Of a stretch of DNA of 52,471 nt, positions 17,910-26,957 are shown piece by piece (position 1 is the stretch's first letter; each line of letters starts with the position of its first letter). This DNA comes from Deltaproteobacteria bacterium (GTDB taxonomy: Bacteria > Myxococcota_A > Polyangia > Haliangiales > SHYZ01): NCBI GenBank assembly GCA_016210055.1, contig JACQUZ010000082.1, forward strand, positions 1 through 52,471, written 5' to 3'. Made by a program: the position numbers and the translations under genes. Under the pieces are notes generated by a model that saw nothing but the letters and a program-made list of their open reading frames with translations, was not told the origin of the DNA and did no database searches.

Positions 17910-18107
17910 ATGTCAAGCAAGAGGAACAAGAAGCTCGTCCTAAACAAGGAAACCATGAAGGTGCTCAGCGACAGCCAGCTTGAGAAGCCCGCGGGTGGGC
18001 GACCACGCGGCACCTTCAGGCTGTATGGATGCGATACAGCGACCAGCTGTGGTCTGTACTACTGCAATCCCAGCAACCTGTTCAGCGACTGCGACCGCGT
18101 CATATAG
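17910..18107 (+). CDS. Putative RiPP (class I lanthipeptide-like) precursor peptide
   Basis: A 65-residue peptide behind a good ribosome-binding site (AAAGGAGAAA). The first 30 residues look like a leader: basic start, then KKLVLNKETMKVLSDSQL and a PAGG ending (27-30), resembling the leaders of class I lanthipeptides, which typically have LxLNKETxxxL and end in a Gly-Gly-type site. The last 35 residues would be the core, with four cysteines (C41, C47, C52, C61) and six Ser/Thr (T35, T43, T45, S46, S55, S59), enough for four thioether rings. No dehydratase, cyclase or exporter gene is visible anywhere in the window, so modification would have to be by enzymes encoded elsewhere. A disulfide-stabilised secreted peptide is the alternative. 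Confidence 0.6.
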   Translation: MSSKRNKKLVLNKETMKVLSDSQLEKPAGGRPRGTFRLYGCDTATSCGLYYCNPSNLFSDCDRVI

Positions 18108-18279
18108 GGCCGACCGCTGATGCACGGGGGCGCGGGTACCTTGCCCTCCCCTGAGCCATTTCAAGGCATGAGCGAGCAAGATCTCGGCGCACGAAAGCGC
18201 GCAGTCTTCTTGGGCGGCACCTGAACAACGAACTTTCAGGAGCTTAGCCAGGGGTGCGGCTCTTGCTTGATCCCCGCTC

Positions 18280-19212
18280 GTGCCGCCTAGAATCAGCCTC
18301 CTCCTTGTTCTGTTCGCCTGCACTCCCGGCCCTGGGGCACCTGCCCCTAAAGGAGAGACGGGAACTCCCGACGCCGGGAGCGATGCCGCGGCCAGTGTTT
18401 CTCACCCCTGTGAATACGAGTTTGGAAGGAGCTTCGTGATATCGAGCATGGGGTGGCTCGACGCTACCGAGGGGTTTGACCTCGATGACGATGGCGCAGT
18501 GGATAACCTTCTAGGGCTACTGTCGAGCATCGCAAATCCACATTACGAGCGCACGGTACGAAATGGGGACCGTATTGAAATACTGGATATCGATCTCGGC
18601 AGTTGGCCCGCCGAAATGAATGACGATGAGGTCGCGCTCGAGGCGGCCTTTTTTCGCGCCGTTGATGCGGACGAGCCTCCAGACCCAACGAACAACTACG
18701 ACGGAGCCGGTCGCTTCCTCGCGGTGCAGGAGCAATTTGATGTGAACTGCCGTCCGACGAGCAAGTTTGACGAGGCCCGCGTTCGAGGGCGCCGCGTGGA
18801 GATGAAGACGGACCGTCTCCCGTTTGTAGTGGGCTGGCGCGGCACTGCGGAGTTCAGAAGACTCCAATTTGAAGGGGAATTCGACGATACCCGCACGCGC
18901 CTCCAGGCCAAGGTGGGCGCCGCATGGACATCTTGCAGCCTGTCGACGCTCCCGTCGCCTATGAACCAAGAGGTCTCGTCGCTCGACGGGCTCGTCGGAT
19001 TGGAAATCCTCCCCGACATCGACATGGATGGAGACGGCTTGGAGACAATGGTCATGGAAAACCAGCGGGTCATCGCCTGCATCGATGGCGACGGCTCCCG
19101 GATTGACGGGAAGAACTGCGCCTGCGACCCCCGCATCGCCGATGGCTACTCCATCGCGTATTTCATGGAGCTCGTGCCCGCCCAAGTGCTGGGAATCGCG
19201 GACTGGCGATAG
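18280..19212 (+). CDS. Hypothetical lipoprotein with EF-hand-like Asp motifs
   Basis: A 310-residue protein from a GTG start, with an N-terminal hydrophobic stretch and possible lipobox LFAC (C14), followed by a Pro/Gly/Ala-rich linker. Two Asp-rich loops, [10 protein letters not shown] (about residue 67) and [10 protein letters not shown] (about residue 247), resemble calcium-binding DxDxDG motifs. I do not recognise a family with known function. The protein is probably surface-exposed. The cysteines towards the C-terminus (CIDGDG, CACD) may form disulfides. Confidence 0.65.
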   Translation: MPPRISLLLVLFACTPGPGAPAPKGETGTPDAGSDAAASVSHPCEYEFGRSFVISSMGWLDATEGFDLDDDGAVDNLLGLLSSIANPHYERTVRNGDRIEILDIDLGSWPAEMNDDEVALEAAFFRAVDADEPPDPTNNYDGAGRFLAVQEQFDVNCRPTSKFDEARVRGRRVEMKTDRLPFVVGWRGTAEFRRLQFEGEFDDTRTRLQAKVGAAWTSCSLSTLPSPMNQEVSSLDGLVGLEILPDIDMDGDGLETMVMENQRVIACIDGDGSRIDGKNCACDPRIADGYSIAYFMELVPAQVLGIADWR

Positions 19213-19261
19213 AGACAAGCCCCCCCGCTTGGGAGCCGATCTCTGCTATCCTCCGCCCCCA

Positions 19262-20317
19262 ATGAAGATAGGACTCGTTGGATTTCCCGGATCGGGCAAG
19301 TCGACCGTATTCAATGCCTTAACCGGGCTCATGGCGGAGACCGGGTTTGGCGCCAAGGCAGGCAAGACCAACCTGGGCGTCGTGAAGGTTCCCGACGCAC
19401 GCGTGGATGCGCTGGCGGAGATCTTCCAGCCCAAGAAGACCACCTACGCTGAAATCACCTTCAGCGATGTCGCGGCCGGTGCCGGTGGCGGCGGGTCGGC
19501 CCGCGGCCTGGACCGCGCGGTCCTGAACGCCATGCGCGAGGTGGACGCCCTGTGCCAGGTCGTCCGGGCGTTCACCGATCCCACCGCAGGTGAAGCACCG
19601 GCACCCATGCGCGAAATCCAGGACTTGGAAGCCGAGATGATCCTCGCCGACCTGGAGCTTGTGGAAAAGCGGCTGGAAAGGCTCAAGAAGGAGAAGGGGA
19701 AGCCCCGCGAGGAGGCCGCCCTCCTTGCGCTAAAGACCCAGCTCGACGCGGAGAAGCCCCTGCGCGGGCTCGATCTACCCGATGAGGACTGGGCGCTGTT
19801 CTCGGGATTCAAGTTCCTCACCCAGAAGCCGCTGCTCCTGGTTCTCAACGTCGACGAGGGCGACGTGTCCAAGGCGCCCCCTCAGGAGATGGCCGCCCAC
19901 GTAGCCGAGCGCGGCCTCGGGCTGGTGGTCCTATCGGCCAAGGTGGAGCAGGACATCGCGCAGATGAGCCCCGAGGAGCAGCGTGAGTTCGTGCAGGCGC
20001 TCGGAGTCACCGAACCGGCGCGAGACCGCTTTGTCCGGGCCGCGTTCGCGCTCCTCGATCTCATTAGCATGCTCACGGCCGGGCCCGACGAGTGCAGGGC
20101 ATGGCCCATCCGTCGCGGCCTTAACGCCCAGAAGGCCGCCGGCAAGATCCACTCGGACATCGAGCGTGGGTTCATCCGCGCCGAGGTGATTCGATACGAG
20201 GACTTGGTTTTAATGAAAAGCGAAGCCAAGTGCCGCGAGGCCGGGAAGCTTCGCCTCGAGGGCAAGGACTACATTGTCCAGGACGGCGACGTGGTGCACT
20301 TCCGCTTTAACGTGTGA
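19262..20317 (+). CDS. YchF/OLA1-type GTPase paralogue with altered nucleotide motifs
   Basis: A 351-residue P-loop NTPase of the Obg/YchF family (usual length about 363). The C-terminal TGS-like domain is near canonical ([54 protein letters not shown]). The middle shows NVDE in the place of the NxxE that gives YchF its ATP preference. Two motifs are unusual. The P-loop is GFPGSGKST where YchF normally has PNVGKST, and the DxAG of the switch II region reads [11 protein letters not shown] coiled-coil segment lies at about 120-160 ([26 protein letters not shown]). The start at 19262 was chosen because homology begins there; no clear ribosome-binding site is seen. Confidence 0.88.
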   Translation: MKIGLVGFPGSGKSTVFNALTGLMAETGFGAKAGKTNLGVVKVPDARVDALAEIFQPKKTTYAEITFSDVAAGAGGGGSARGLDRAVLNAMREVDALCQVVRAFTDPTAGEAPAPMREIQDLEAEMILADLELVEKRLERLKKEKGKPREEAALLALKTQLDAEKPLRGLDLPDEDWALFSGFKFLTQKPLLLVLNVDEGDVSKAPPQEMAAHVAERGLGLVVLSAKVEQDIAQMSPEEQREFVQALGVTEPARDRFVRAAFALLDLISMLTAGPDECRAWPIRRGLNAQKAAGKIHSDIERGFIRAEVIRYEDLVLMKSEAKCREAGKLRLEGKDYIVQDGDVVHFRFNV

Positions 20318-20319
20318 GT

Positions 20320-21117
20320 CTAGTAGCGCACGCTGTCTAGGAACTCCATGATGCGTCGATTCGTCTCGCCGGGCATCGTGTAGGGGCAGCAGTGCCCACC
20401 TCCTTCGACGACGGCAAGCCTCGCCCCTGAAATCCGCTCGACCAATCGCCCGGTTGTCCTCGGCGAAATGATCCAATCTTCCGAGCCGCGCAAGACCAGG
20501 GTGGGCGAGCGGATGCGCGACAGGCGCTCGGTAGTCCTCGCACGGATCCCGGCGACGGCGCGCTCGAGGTTCGGTCCGAGCCCATGCCTTAAACCCCATT
20601 CAACGACATACTCGGCGAGCTGATCATTACCTGGCGACGGGTCCATGACGAAACCCCTGTGCTTTCCCACCCACCGCAGGTATGGCTTGTGCCTGCTTCG
20701 TGGCAGGGCGAAGACAAGCGGATGCGCGAAGGTGGCCAGGGTAAAGAGGTTCATGCCCAGCCGCCCGCGGTCCGGACGGTCCGTCGTGTTGCACAGGACG
20801 AGCGCCGCCACCCGGTCGGGGTGATGGATGGCGACCTCTTGAGCCACCATTCCACCGAAGGACTGACCAACGAGCGCCACGCGATCGAGAGAGAGATGGT
20901 CGAGAAGTCTGACCACGTCGCCCGCGTGGACGATTACCGAGCTCTGGGACGAAGGCTGTCGCTTGAGAAGGCCCGAGGCCACGACCCGGTAGCGCGCGGA
21001 GAACGCCCCTACCTGGTTTCGCCAAAACTCCTTGTTCCCTTCGAGGCCGGGGATCATCACCACGGCCTTGCCTTGACCTCGGTCCAAGTAATCGAGCGAT
21101 GGCAATACCCTGCGCAT
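20320..21117 (-). CDS. Alpha/beta-fold hydrolase
   Basis: A 265-residue alpha/beta hydrolase of the esterase, lipase and haloperoxidase-like group. Oxyanion-loop region MIPGLEGNKEFW (21-32), nucleophile elbow GQSFGG with S86, a likely acidic residue in LRGSEDWIISP and a C-terminal His in VEGGGHCCPYTMPGE give the usual catalytic triad. The substrate cannot be predicted. No signal peptide is visible, so it is probably cytoplasmic. It ends two bases from the convergent YchF-like gene. Confidence 0.88.
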   Translation of the reverse strand: MRRVLPSLDYLDRGQGKAVVMIPGLEGNKEFWRNQVGAFSARYRVVASGLLKRQPSSQSSVIVHAGDVVRLLDHLSLDRVALVGQSFGGMVAQEVAIHHPDRVAALVLCNTTDRPDRGRLGMNLFTLATFAHPLVFALPRSRHKPYLRWVGKHRGFVMDPSPGNDQLAEYVVEWGLRHGLGPNLERAVAGIRARTTERLSRIRSPTLVLRGSEDWIISPRTTGRLVERISGARLAVVEGGGHCCPYTMPGETNRRIMEFLDSVRY

Positions 21118-21180
21118 GGCCGGAAGGTAACACGGCGCGTGGGCCTATGGAGTCTCGCCAAGTACCTTCATTGAATGACC

Positions 21181-22488
21181 TCAATTCGCTGGGATGAGCG
21201 GGGCGAGATGCGGCTTTAGGACATCTACTTTCCAATCATTCACGCTAACCCAATCGTCCTTGAGAATGCCGCCCGTATCACCTGAGTTGGGATTCCAGCA
21301 CCAATAGGTCCAGGAAAAGCGCGAGCCGCCGTATTTCATGAACTCGGTGAACCAGGTGTAGGCCTTGCCGCCGTGTGCGTCGCGGTCGCGAATTCCGAAC
21401 TCGCCCACCAAGACATGCCCGAGCTTGCTGTCCGCGATGAACCCAAAATGCTCGTCCCAGATGGCCTTCATGTTCGAAGGATAGTCGGGGCTCGAGAACC
21501 AGGATTGCGCAAAGACCTCGGGGCCGTACTCGTGTGGTGAGTAGACGAGCTTCTTCGGGTCGGTGAGCCGAATGGGCTGCGAGCGCGCACCGGCAAGGTT
21601 GCCTCCCCACCAGGTGCTCTTCCCCTTGTACTCCTCGACCCCCTCGACGACGATCAGCGCGTCGGGATTCACCTTGAGGATGGCGTTCCCGCATCGCTCG
21701 GCGGCGGCTCGCCAATCCCGCGTGGGTTCTCCCTCGGCCCAGGTCGCCTCGTCGTGGGGCTCATTGTCCAGGTCAAAGGCGACGACGACAGGGTTACCCC
21801 GGTAGCGCTCGGCCACGACGAGCCAATCTTGAATCCACTTCTCCTCGGAGAAGTCCTGCGTGTACCAAAGCGCTTCGTTCATGTACCCGTCTGGCTTGCG
21901 AGAGTGGTTGTCAAGGATGACGCGCAAGCCGAGCTTGCCAGCCTCCTCGATGATCGCGTCCAGGACCTGAATGGCGGTTTTCCCCTCGAGGTCCTTGTTA
22001 ATCGGGGTCGTCTGGTTGTACGCGTCGGTGCCCGCAAAGCTAATCGATTGGGGCATTGCCCCAGGCTCGAGGATGGCGTTCGACCATGGGAGCCGTAGCG
22101 AATTGAAACCAACCGCTCGTACCTGCGCCAGCATGCTCTTGTAATCGCGGCTCCAGAGCCCATGAGGGGCCTTGTTCGAGGTCTCGAAGCCGAACCAGTT
22201 CACGCCCGTCAAGCGGGCGGCCCGGCCCTCGCTGTCTCGTAGAGCGCCATCCACGACGACGAGATACCCTCTTGCAGGCGGCCCCGAGTCAGGCCGTGCG
22301 TCGTGGTCGTGATGGCCCGAATCGGCGCGCGTCCCTGCGTCGGGCAGCGGGAGGCCAGAATCCGAGGTTCGGCGCGCATCGGCGCCGGTATCTGTGCCCC
22401 CATCGGGTACGCCGGAGGAAGGCAGGTCGCCCGCACAGCCACCGATGCAGGCGACTGCGAAAAGGAGTGCGTTCGTTTTCTTGAGCAT
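21181..22488 (-). CDS. Glycoside hydrolase family 5 lipoprotein (cellulase-like)
   Basis: A 435-residue secreted lipoprotein: signal peptide, lipobox IGGC (C18), then an Asp/Gly/Ser/Pro/His-rich linker to about residue 72, typical of myxobacterial surface lipoproteins. The GH5 catalytic domain follows: NWFGFET (97-103), LRLPW (131-135), DNHS (193-196), the acid/base E243 in DLDNEPH, H319/Y321 in SPHEYG, and nucleophile E363 in VGEFGIRD, ending with the conserved Trp region TYWCWNP. GH5 enzymes cleave beta-1,4-glucans or related beta-glycans by a retaining mechanism; the exact substrate is open. AAGGAA lies six bases before the ATG. Confidence 0.92.
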   Translation of the reverse strand: MLKKTNALLFAVACIGGCAGDLPSSGVPDGGTDTGADARRTSDSGLPLPDAGTRADSGHHDHDARPDSGPPARGYLVVVDGALRDSEGRAARLTGVNWFGFETSNKAPHGLWSRDYKSMLAQVRAVGFNSLRLPWSNAILEPGAMPQSISFAGTDAYNQTTPINKDLEGKTAIQVLDAIIEEAGKLGLRVILDNHSRKPDGYMNEALWYTQDFSEEKWIQDWLVVAERYRGNPVVVAFDLDNEPHDEATWAEGEPTRDWRAAAERCGNAILKVNPDALIVVEGVEEYKGKSTWWGGNLAGARSQPIRLTDPKKLVYSPHEYGPEVFAQSWFSSPDYPSNMKAIWDEHFGFIADSKLGHVLVGEFGIRDRDAHGGKAYTWFTEFMKYGGSRFSWTYWCWNPNSGDTGGILKDDWVSVNDWKVDVLKPHLAPLIPAN

Positions 22489-22798
22489 GGGGATTTCCTT
22501 GCTCGGCCACGGATTGCAAGCGCAATGCCGGGAAGGCGCAATACAGCATGACCGCTTGTCCTGCCTTTTGTGCAGGGCAGGGTGGGGCCGAGTACCTCAG
22601 GCGCGGTGGGACACGCCCGCCCCCGCCAGTTGTACACAGCGCATTCCTTGCACGCCTGCTTTTCAGTTGACACCTCAGGATTCCGACGCCTAGATTGCGC
22701 TCGACCACATGCGCAGGCGAGCAGCAGAAGCTCGGTAGGCCCTACGACCGCAGGATTCAGACACCCTATCCACGCGAGCGATCCAGACAAGCGTATTC
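22489..22798. other. Divergent intergenic region between GH5 and phosphonate operon
   Basis: No gene is seen in these 310 bases. They hold an inverted repeat ATTGC-AAGC-GCAAT at 22513-22526 close to the GH5 start (a possible operator), a weak hairpin pairing 22560-22565 with 22576-22581, and a sigma-70-like promoter towards the phosphonate operon. Confidence 0.5.
22667..22696 (+). promoter_or_regulatory. Sigma-70-like promoter of the phosphonate operon
   Basis: A perfect -35 box TTGACA (22667-22672), an 18-base spacer and TAGATT (22691-22696), which keeps the key TA and final T of the -10 consensus. It lies about 100 bases before the transporter start codon at 22799. Confidence 0.6.
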
Positions 22799-24082
22799 AT
22801 GGACAAGAGCACAGCGCAGAGGTCCACAGAGCTATCGCCGGAAGAGGTTGCCGCTGACATCCCCATTGACGAGCCAAGTCACCAGCGGGCGCTCCAAGCC
22901 AGGGTGTTTGCGCTCACCTGGCTCAGCTACGCCTCCTACTACTTGACGCGCAAGAACTTCAGCGTCGTGAAGGCCCGACTTCATCAAGAGCTAGGCGTCT
23001 CGGTTCCGGCCCTGGCAGCCATCGATACGGCATTTCTTATCGCTTACGCGTCCGGTCAGTTCGTTAGCGGTACTCTTGGGGATAGGCTCGGACCGCGCCG
23101 AATCCTGGCATTCGGAATGGTTGGCTCCGCGGCGTGCGCTGCGTTGTTTGGTCTAGGCAGCGGGGTGTTGTTCTTTGCCTTGGTCTATGGCCTAAACGGT
23201 TTTTTTCAATCCACGGGTTGGCCAAATGGTGTCAAAGCCATGGAGCCCTGGTTTTCTCAAAAAATCCGCGGCAAGGTCATGGGCTTTTGGTCGACCAACT
23301 ACCAGGTCGGCGGACTCGTCGCCACTGCGCTAGCGTCGTTTCTCCTGGTTCGTCATGGATGGCGAGCGGCGTTCGTCACCCCCGCACTCTGGGTCGCCGT
23401 GGTGGGCGCTGTTGTCTTGCTCTTTCTCGTCGAGAAACCACGGGGGAAGGTCACCCAGTCCTCTGCTGCTGCCGGAACCAGCGCGCTTGGCACGGTCTTG
23501 AGGAATCCCTTGGCCTGGGCCTTGGGAGGAAGCTATGCGGGGCTCAAGCTGATTCGATATAGCCTCCTGTTTTGGCTCCCCTTCTACCTTCATCAGCGCT
23601 TGGGTTACGAGGAAGGGGTGGCTGGTTACCTTTCCGTTGCATTCGAAGCCGGCGGCACGGTTGGTGCCATTGCAACAGGATGGATTGCGGATCGCTTTGC
23701 CCCCGCGAATCGCTCTCGATTGGCCGTGCCCATGCTGCTCTGCCTGGCATTGGCCTTGGCGCTTTACCAGGCGCTTGGGCACCACGGCATCGTCGCCAAC
23801 GCATCCATCATGGCCGTCGTGGGCTTCCTCCTCTTTGGACCGGATACCCTCATTTCGGGCACCTGCGCGCAGGACGTGGGAGGACCCGACGCGACCGGCT
23901 CGGCCGCGGGCGTTATCAACGGTCTCGGTTCAATCGGCGCAATATTCCAGGGCGCCGTCACCGCGGCGGTGAGCAAGCATTGGGGCTGGGATGCCCTTTT
24001 CTACGTATTTGTCGCGACGGCCCTGCTCTCTGCAGGCCTCTTGATGCCCTTTTCTTACTTGAAAAAGGGGAATGCCAAATGA
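22799..24082 (+). CDS. GlpT-family organophosphate/phosphonate transporter (MFS)
   Basis: A 427-residue major facilitator protein of the organophosphate:phosphate antiporter family (GlpT, UhpT, PgtP). About twelve hydrophobic segments follow a 30-residue hydrophilic N-terminus. The two arginines that bind the phosphate group in GlpT (R45 and R269) have counterparts: R51 in YYLTRKNF and R253 in [16 protein letters not shown]. The family Gly-Trp-Pro segment is present as [15 protein letters not shown]. It overlaps phnW by four bases, so its likely substrate is 2-aminoethylphosphonate, imported in place of the ABC transporter PhnSTUV. Substrate is inferred from context. Confidence 0.88.
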   Translation: MDKSTAQRSTELSPEEVAADIPIDEPSHQRALQARVFALTWLSYASYYLTRKNFSVVKARLHQELGVSVPALAAIDTAFLIAYASGQFVSGTLGDRLGPRRILAFGMVGSAACAALFGLGSGVLFFALVYGLNGFFQSTGWPNGVKAMEPWFSQKIRGKVMGFWSTNYQVGGLVATALASFLLVRHGWRAAFVTPALWVAVVGAVVLLFLVEKPRGKVTQSSAAAGTSALGTVLRNPLAWALGGSYAGLKLIRYSLLFWLPFYLHQRLGYEEGVAGYLSVAFEAGGTVGAIATGWIADRFAPANRSRLAVPMLLCLALALALYQALGHHGIVANASIMAVVGFLLFGPDTLISGTCAQDVGGPDATGSAAGVINGLGSIGAIFQGAVTAAVSKHWGWDALFYVFVATALLSAGLLMPFSYLKKGNAK

Positions 24083-25224
24083 GTGACACTCGTATTCGCA
24101 GCTGGAAAGACAAGATCCTCTTCACGCCGGGTCCGCTGACGACGAGCCAAGCGGTCAAGCTGGCCATGCTTCGGGACCTGGGCTCGCGCGACTTCGAGTT
24201 CATCGAGTCGATCAAGGACATTCGCCGACGCCTGCTTCAAATTGGCGGGGTCACGCCGAGCGAGTACACGGCCATTCCCATGCAGGGCAGTGGCACGTTC
24301 GGGCTCGAGGCGGTGGTTTCGTCCGTCATGCCGGCGGACGGTAAGCTTCTCGTCGTGCGGAACGGCGCGTACGGCAAGCGGCTGGCGCAGATTGCGACGG
24401 TCTTGAAGGTCCCCACCGTTGAGCTCGTGGTGCCCGAGGACAAGAAGCCTGCCGCCGAAGACGTGGCCGCGACGCTCGACAAGGATCCGGGCATCACGCA
24501 CGTCGCCATGGTCCACTGCGAGACCACCACGGGGCTCATCAATCCCGTGCTGGCCGTGGGAGAGGTCATCGCCAAGCGCTCGCGCCAGTTCATCGTGGAC
24601 GCCATGAGCAGCTTTGGTGCGGTCCCCATCGACCTCGCCAAGGCCCACGTGGATTACCTCGTCTCCTCGGCGAACAAGTGCATTGAAGGCGTGCCGGGAT
24701 TTAGCTTTGTCGTCGCGAAGCTGGGCTCGCTCAAGGCAACGGCGGGCCTCGCTCGGAGCGTGAGCCTGGACATCTACGCCCAATGGCGAGGGCTCGAGGA
24801 GAACGGGCAGTTCCGATTCACCCCGCCGACCCACTCGTTGCTCGCATTCCGCCAGGCGCTCGTCGAGCTGGAAGAGGAAGGTGGAGTCGAGGCGCGCGCC
24901 GCACGCTACCGCGCGAACTACGAGACCCTGGTCGCGGGCATGCGTGAAATGGGGTTCGAGGAGTACCTCTCTCCTCACGACCAAGGGTACATCATTACCT
25001 CATTCCGTTTCCCAGCCCACCCACGGTTTTCGTTCGAGAGGTTCTACAAGGCCCTCAATGAGCGTGGGTACGTGATTTACCCTGGGAAGGTCAGCGACGC
25101 AGATTGTTTTCGCATTGGCAGCATTGGACGCATCTTTCCCAACGACGTCCGCGACCTCTTGGGCGCCATTCGCGAGGCGCTCGCAGAGCTGGGCGTGGAA
25201 CCGAGGACTTGGCAAGCGCAGTAG
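24079..25224 (+). CDS. phnW: 2-aminoethylphosphonate:pyruvate transaminase PhnW
   Basis: PLP-dependent class V aminotransferase (381 residues) converting 2-aminoethylphosphonate and pyruvate to phosphonoacetaldehyde and L-alanine. FTPGPLTTS (15-23), [11 protein letters not shown] (68-78), [11 protein letters not shown] (146-156), the PLP-contacting D174 in VDAMSSFG and the Schiff-base lysine K200 in [12 protein letters not shown] all match PhnW. The C-terminal [10 protein letters not shown] is also typical. It overlaps the transporter by four bases and precedes phnX by 12 bases. An AEP-transaminase relative with another amine substrate is unlikely given the neighbour. Confidence 0.95.
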   Translation: MSDTRIRSWKDKILFTPGPLTTSQAVKLAMLRDLGSRDFEFIESIKDIRRRLLQIGGVTPSEYTAIPMQGSGTFGLEAVVSSVMPADGKLLVVRNGAYGKRLAQIATVLKVPTVELVVPEDKKPAAEDVAATLDKDPGITHVAMVHCETTTGLINPVLAVGEVIAKRSRQFIVDAMSSFGAVPIDLAKAHVDYLVSSANKCIEGVPGFSFVVAKLGSLKATAGLARSVSLDIYAQWRGLEENGQFRFTPPTHSLLAFRQALVELEEEGGVEARAARYRANYETLVAGMREMGFEEYLSPHDQGYIITSFRFPAHPRFSFERFYKALNERGYVIYPGKVSDADCFRIGSIGRIFPNDVRDLLGAIREALAELGVEPRTWQAQ

Positions 25225-25236
25225 AGGGAAACAAGC

Positions 25237-26088
25237 ATGACATCAAAGAAGAACACTCTTTCCTGGTCGTTTTCGCGCTCCTACAGGGGACCGCTTCAGG
25301 CGGTCGTCCTCGACTGGGCAGGCACCACCGTCGATTACGGGTGCCTCTCACCCACTGCTGTGTTTCTGGAGGTCTTTCGGAAGCGCGGAGTGGAGATTAC
25401 GCTCGAGGAGGCGCGCGGTCCGATGGGGGCGCACAAGAAGGACCACATCCGTGCCCTCTCCCGCATGGAATCAGTGGCATCGCGGTGGCGCGCGGCGCAC
25501 GGAAAGCCCTGCACTGAGGAAGACGTCGACGCGATGTTCCGCGAGTTCGTCCCCATGCAGGTCGCCTGCCTGGCGGATTACGCTGCCTTGATCCCAGGCA
25601 CGCTCGAGGCCGTCCAGGACTTCCGCCGCCGCGGCCTTCGCATCGGCACGAGCACTGGCTACACCTCGGAGATGATGGAGGTGCTCGTCCCCGAGGCGCG
25701 GATGCGTGGCTACGAGCCGGATTTCATCGCCTGCGCGTCCGACGTGCCTTGTGGGCGTCCGGCCCCGTGGATGTTCTACAAGAACGCCATGGCGCTGGGG
25801 GTCTACCCGATGGAGTCGTTGGTCAAGATTGGCGATACCGTCGCAGACGTCGAAGAGGGCCTCAACGCGGGGGCTTGGACGATCGGCGTGACCAAGTCGG
25901 GGAATGAAGTCGGCTTGACGGAAAAAGAAGTCGCTGCTCTTTCGCCTGCCGAGCTCAGAACGAGGCTCGAGCGTGCCGAGGCGAAGCTTTACAAGTCGGG
26001 CGCTCACTTCGTCGTGGAGGGGATTTGGGCGGTCGGCCCCGTTCTCGATGAAATCAGCGCTCGCCTAAAGCACGGCGAGCGGCCGTAA
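25237..26088 (+). CDS. phnX: Phosphonoacetaldehyde hydrolase (phosphonatase) PhnX
   Basis: HAD-superfamily enzyme (283 residues) that cleaves the carbon-phosphorus bond of phosphonoacetaldehyde to acetaldehyde and phosphate. The nucleophile D26 sits in LDWAGTTVD and the Schiff-base lysine K67 in MGAHKKDH. Their spacing of 41 residues equals that of D12 and K53 in the Bacillus cereus enzyme. The cap-domain segment STGYTSEMM and the HAD motif KIGDTVADVEEGLNAG are in place. It completes the two-step AEP pathway with phnW. The start at 25237 leaves about 17 extra N-terminal residues before homology begins. Confidence 0.95.
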   Translation: MTSKKNTLSWSFSRSYRGPLQAVVLDWAGTTVDYGCLSPTAVFLEVFRKRGVEITLEEARGPMGAHKKDHIRALSRMESVASRWRAAHGKPCTEEDVDAMFREFVPMQVACLADYAALIPGTLEAVQDFRRRGLRIGTSTGYTSEMMEVLVPEARMRGYEPDFIACASDVPCGRPAPWMFYKNAMALGVYPMESLVKIGDTVADVEEGLNAGAWTIGVTKSGNEVGLTEKEVAALSPAELRTRLERAEAKLYKSGAHFVVEGIWAVGPVLDEISARLKHGERP

Positions 26089-26093
26089 CGCTC

Positions 26094-26957
26094 TCACTCC
26101 CCCACGAATTTCGGCGCCCGCTTTTCTAGAAACGCTGTCATCGCCTCGCCGAGGTCGCGAGACGGAAGGAACGCAGCGTTCCATGCGGCCACGTACTTGA
26201 GCCCCTCGCTCACGGTCAGGTCACGGCACTCGTTCATGACGCGTTTTACCCCCTGCACCACGATCGGCGGGTTCTGGGCGATTTCGGAAGCCAAGAGCCT
26301 CGCCCCTTCGAGGAGCGCCTCGGGCGTGTCAAAGACGTCGTTCACGAGGCCGATGCGAAGCGCCCGCTGCGCGTCAATGTCCTTGGCCGCAAGCGCTAGC
26401 TCGCGAGCGTGACCCTCGCCGATGATCCGGGGCAGGCGCTGCAGGCTTCCAAGGTCTGCCACCATCGCCACCTTGGCCTCGCGCAGGCTAAACCTGGCGT
26501 CAGCCGAGCAAAGGCGCACGTCGCAAGCAGCGGCCAGGTCAAGCCCGCCGCCGATGCACCAGCCCGAGATCGCCGCGACGACGGGCTTGCGGCACGCCTC
26601 CACGGAGCCAATCGCTCCTTGAAGCGTGAGCACGAGATCATGCAGCGCGGTGCGATTCTTCGCGGTGCCACCCGAGAGCGTGGGCGCGAGATCTTTCATC
26701 ATGGCCGGGAGATCGAGCCCGTAGGTGAAGTGCTTCCCCTCACCGCGGAGCACGACCACCCGGACCTTTTCGTCGCGGCAAAGCAGGCCGAAAAGCTGCG
26801 GCAGCTCGCGCCACAAGTCCGGTCCCATGGCGTTTCCCTTGCCGGGGCCTGTCAGCACCACCTCGGCCAGTTGGTCGCGACGTTCCAGGCGCATGGACTG
26901 AAATACGGGGACTTTGTCGGTGTCGGTGGTGCTCACGTTCTCCTCCTCGTTCGGCAC
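26094..26957 (-). CDS. Enoyl-CoA hydratase/isomerase family, dienoyl-CoA isomerase-like
   Basis: Crotonase-fold protein of 287 residues. The oxyanion-hole regions are around KHFTYGLDL and CIGGGLDLAAACDVR. D140, E160 (SLREAKV) and D168 (ADLGSLQRLP) have the same spacing as the catalytic D176, E196 and D204 of mammalian ECH1, pointing to delta3,5-delta2,4-dienoyl-CoA isomerase activity in unsaturated fatty-acid oxidation. The GTG start abuts the stop codon of kinase A directly, so it is probably translated from the same mRNA. A plain enoyl-CoA hydratase is less likely because the usual two-Glu pattern is missing. Confidence 0.9.
   Translation of the reverse strand: MPNEEENVSTTDTDKVPVFQSMRLERRDQLAEVVLTGPGKGNAMGPDLWRELPQLFGLLCRDEKVRVVVLRGEGKHFTYGLDLPAMMKDLAPTLSGGTAKNRTALHDLVLTLQGAIGSVEACRKPVVAAISGWCIGGGLDLAAACDVRLCSADARFSLREAKVAMVADLGSLQRLPRIIGEGHARELALAAKDIDAQRALRIGLVNDVFDTPEALLEGARLLASEIAQNPPIVVQGVKRVMNECRDLTVSEGLKYVAAWNAAFLPSRDLGEAMTAFLEKRAPKFVGE

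Noticed and set aside
17716..18279. RiPP maturation genes around the precursor
   Set aside because: Only short gaps and an unrelated lipoprotein are present; no LanB, LanC, LanM, radical-SAM or exporter motif was found.
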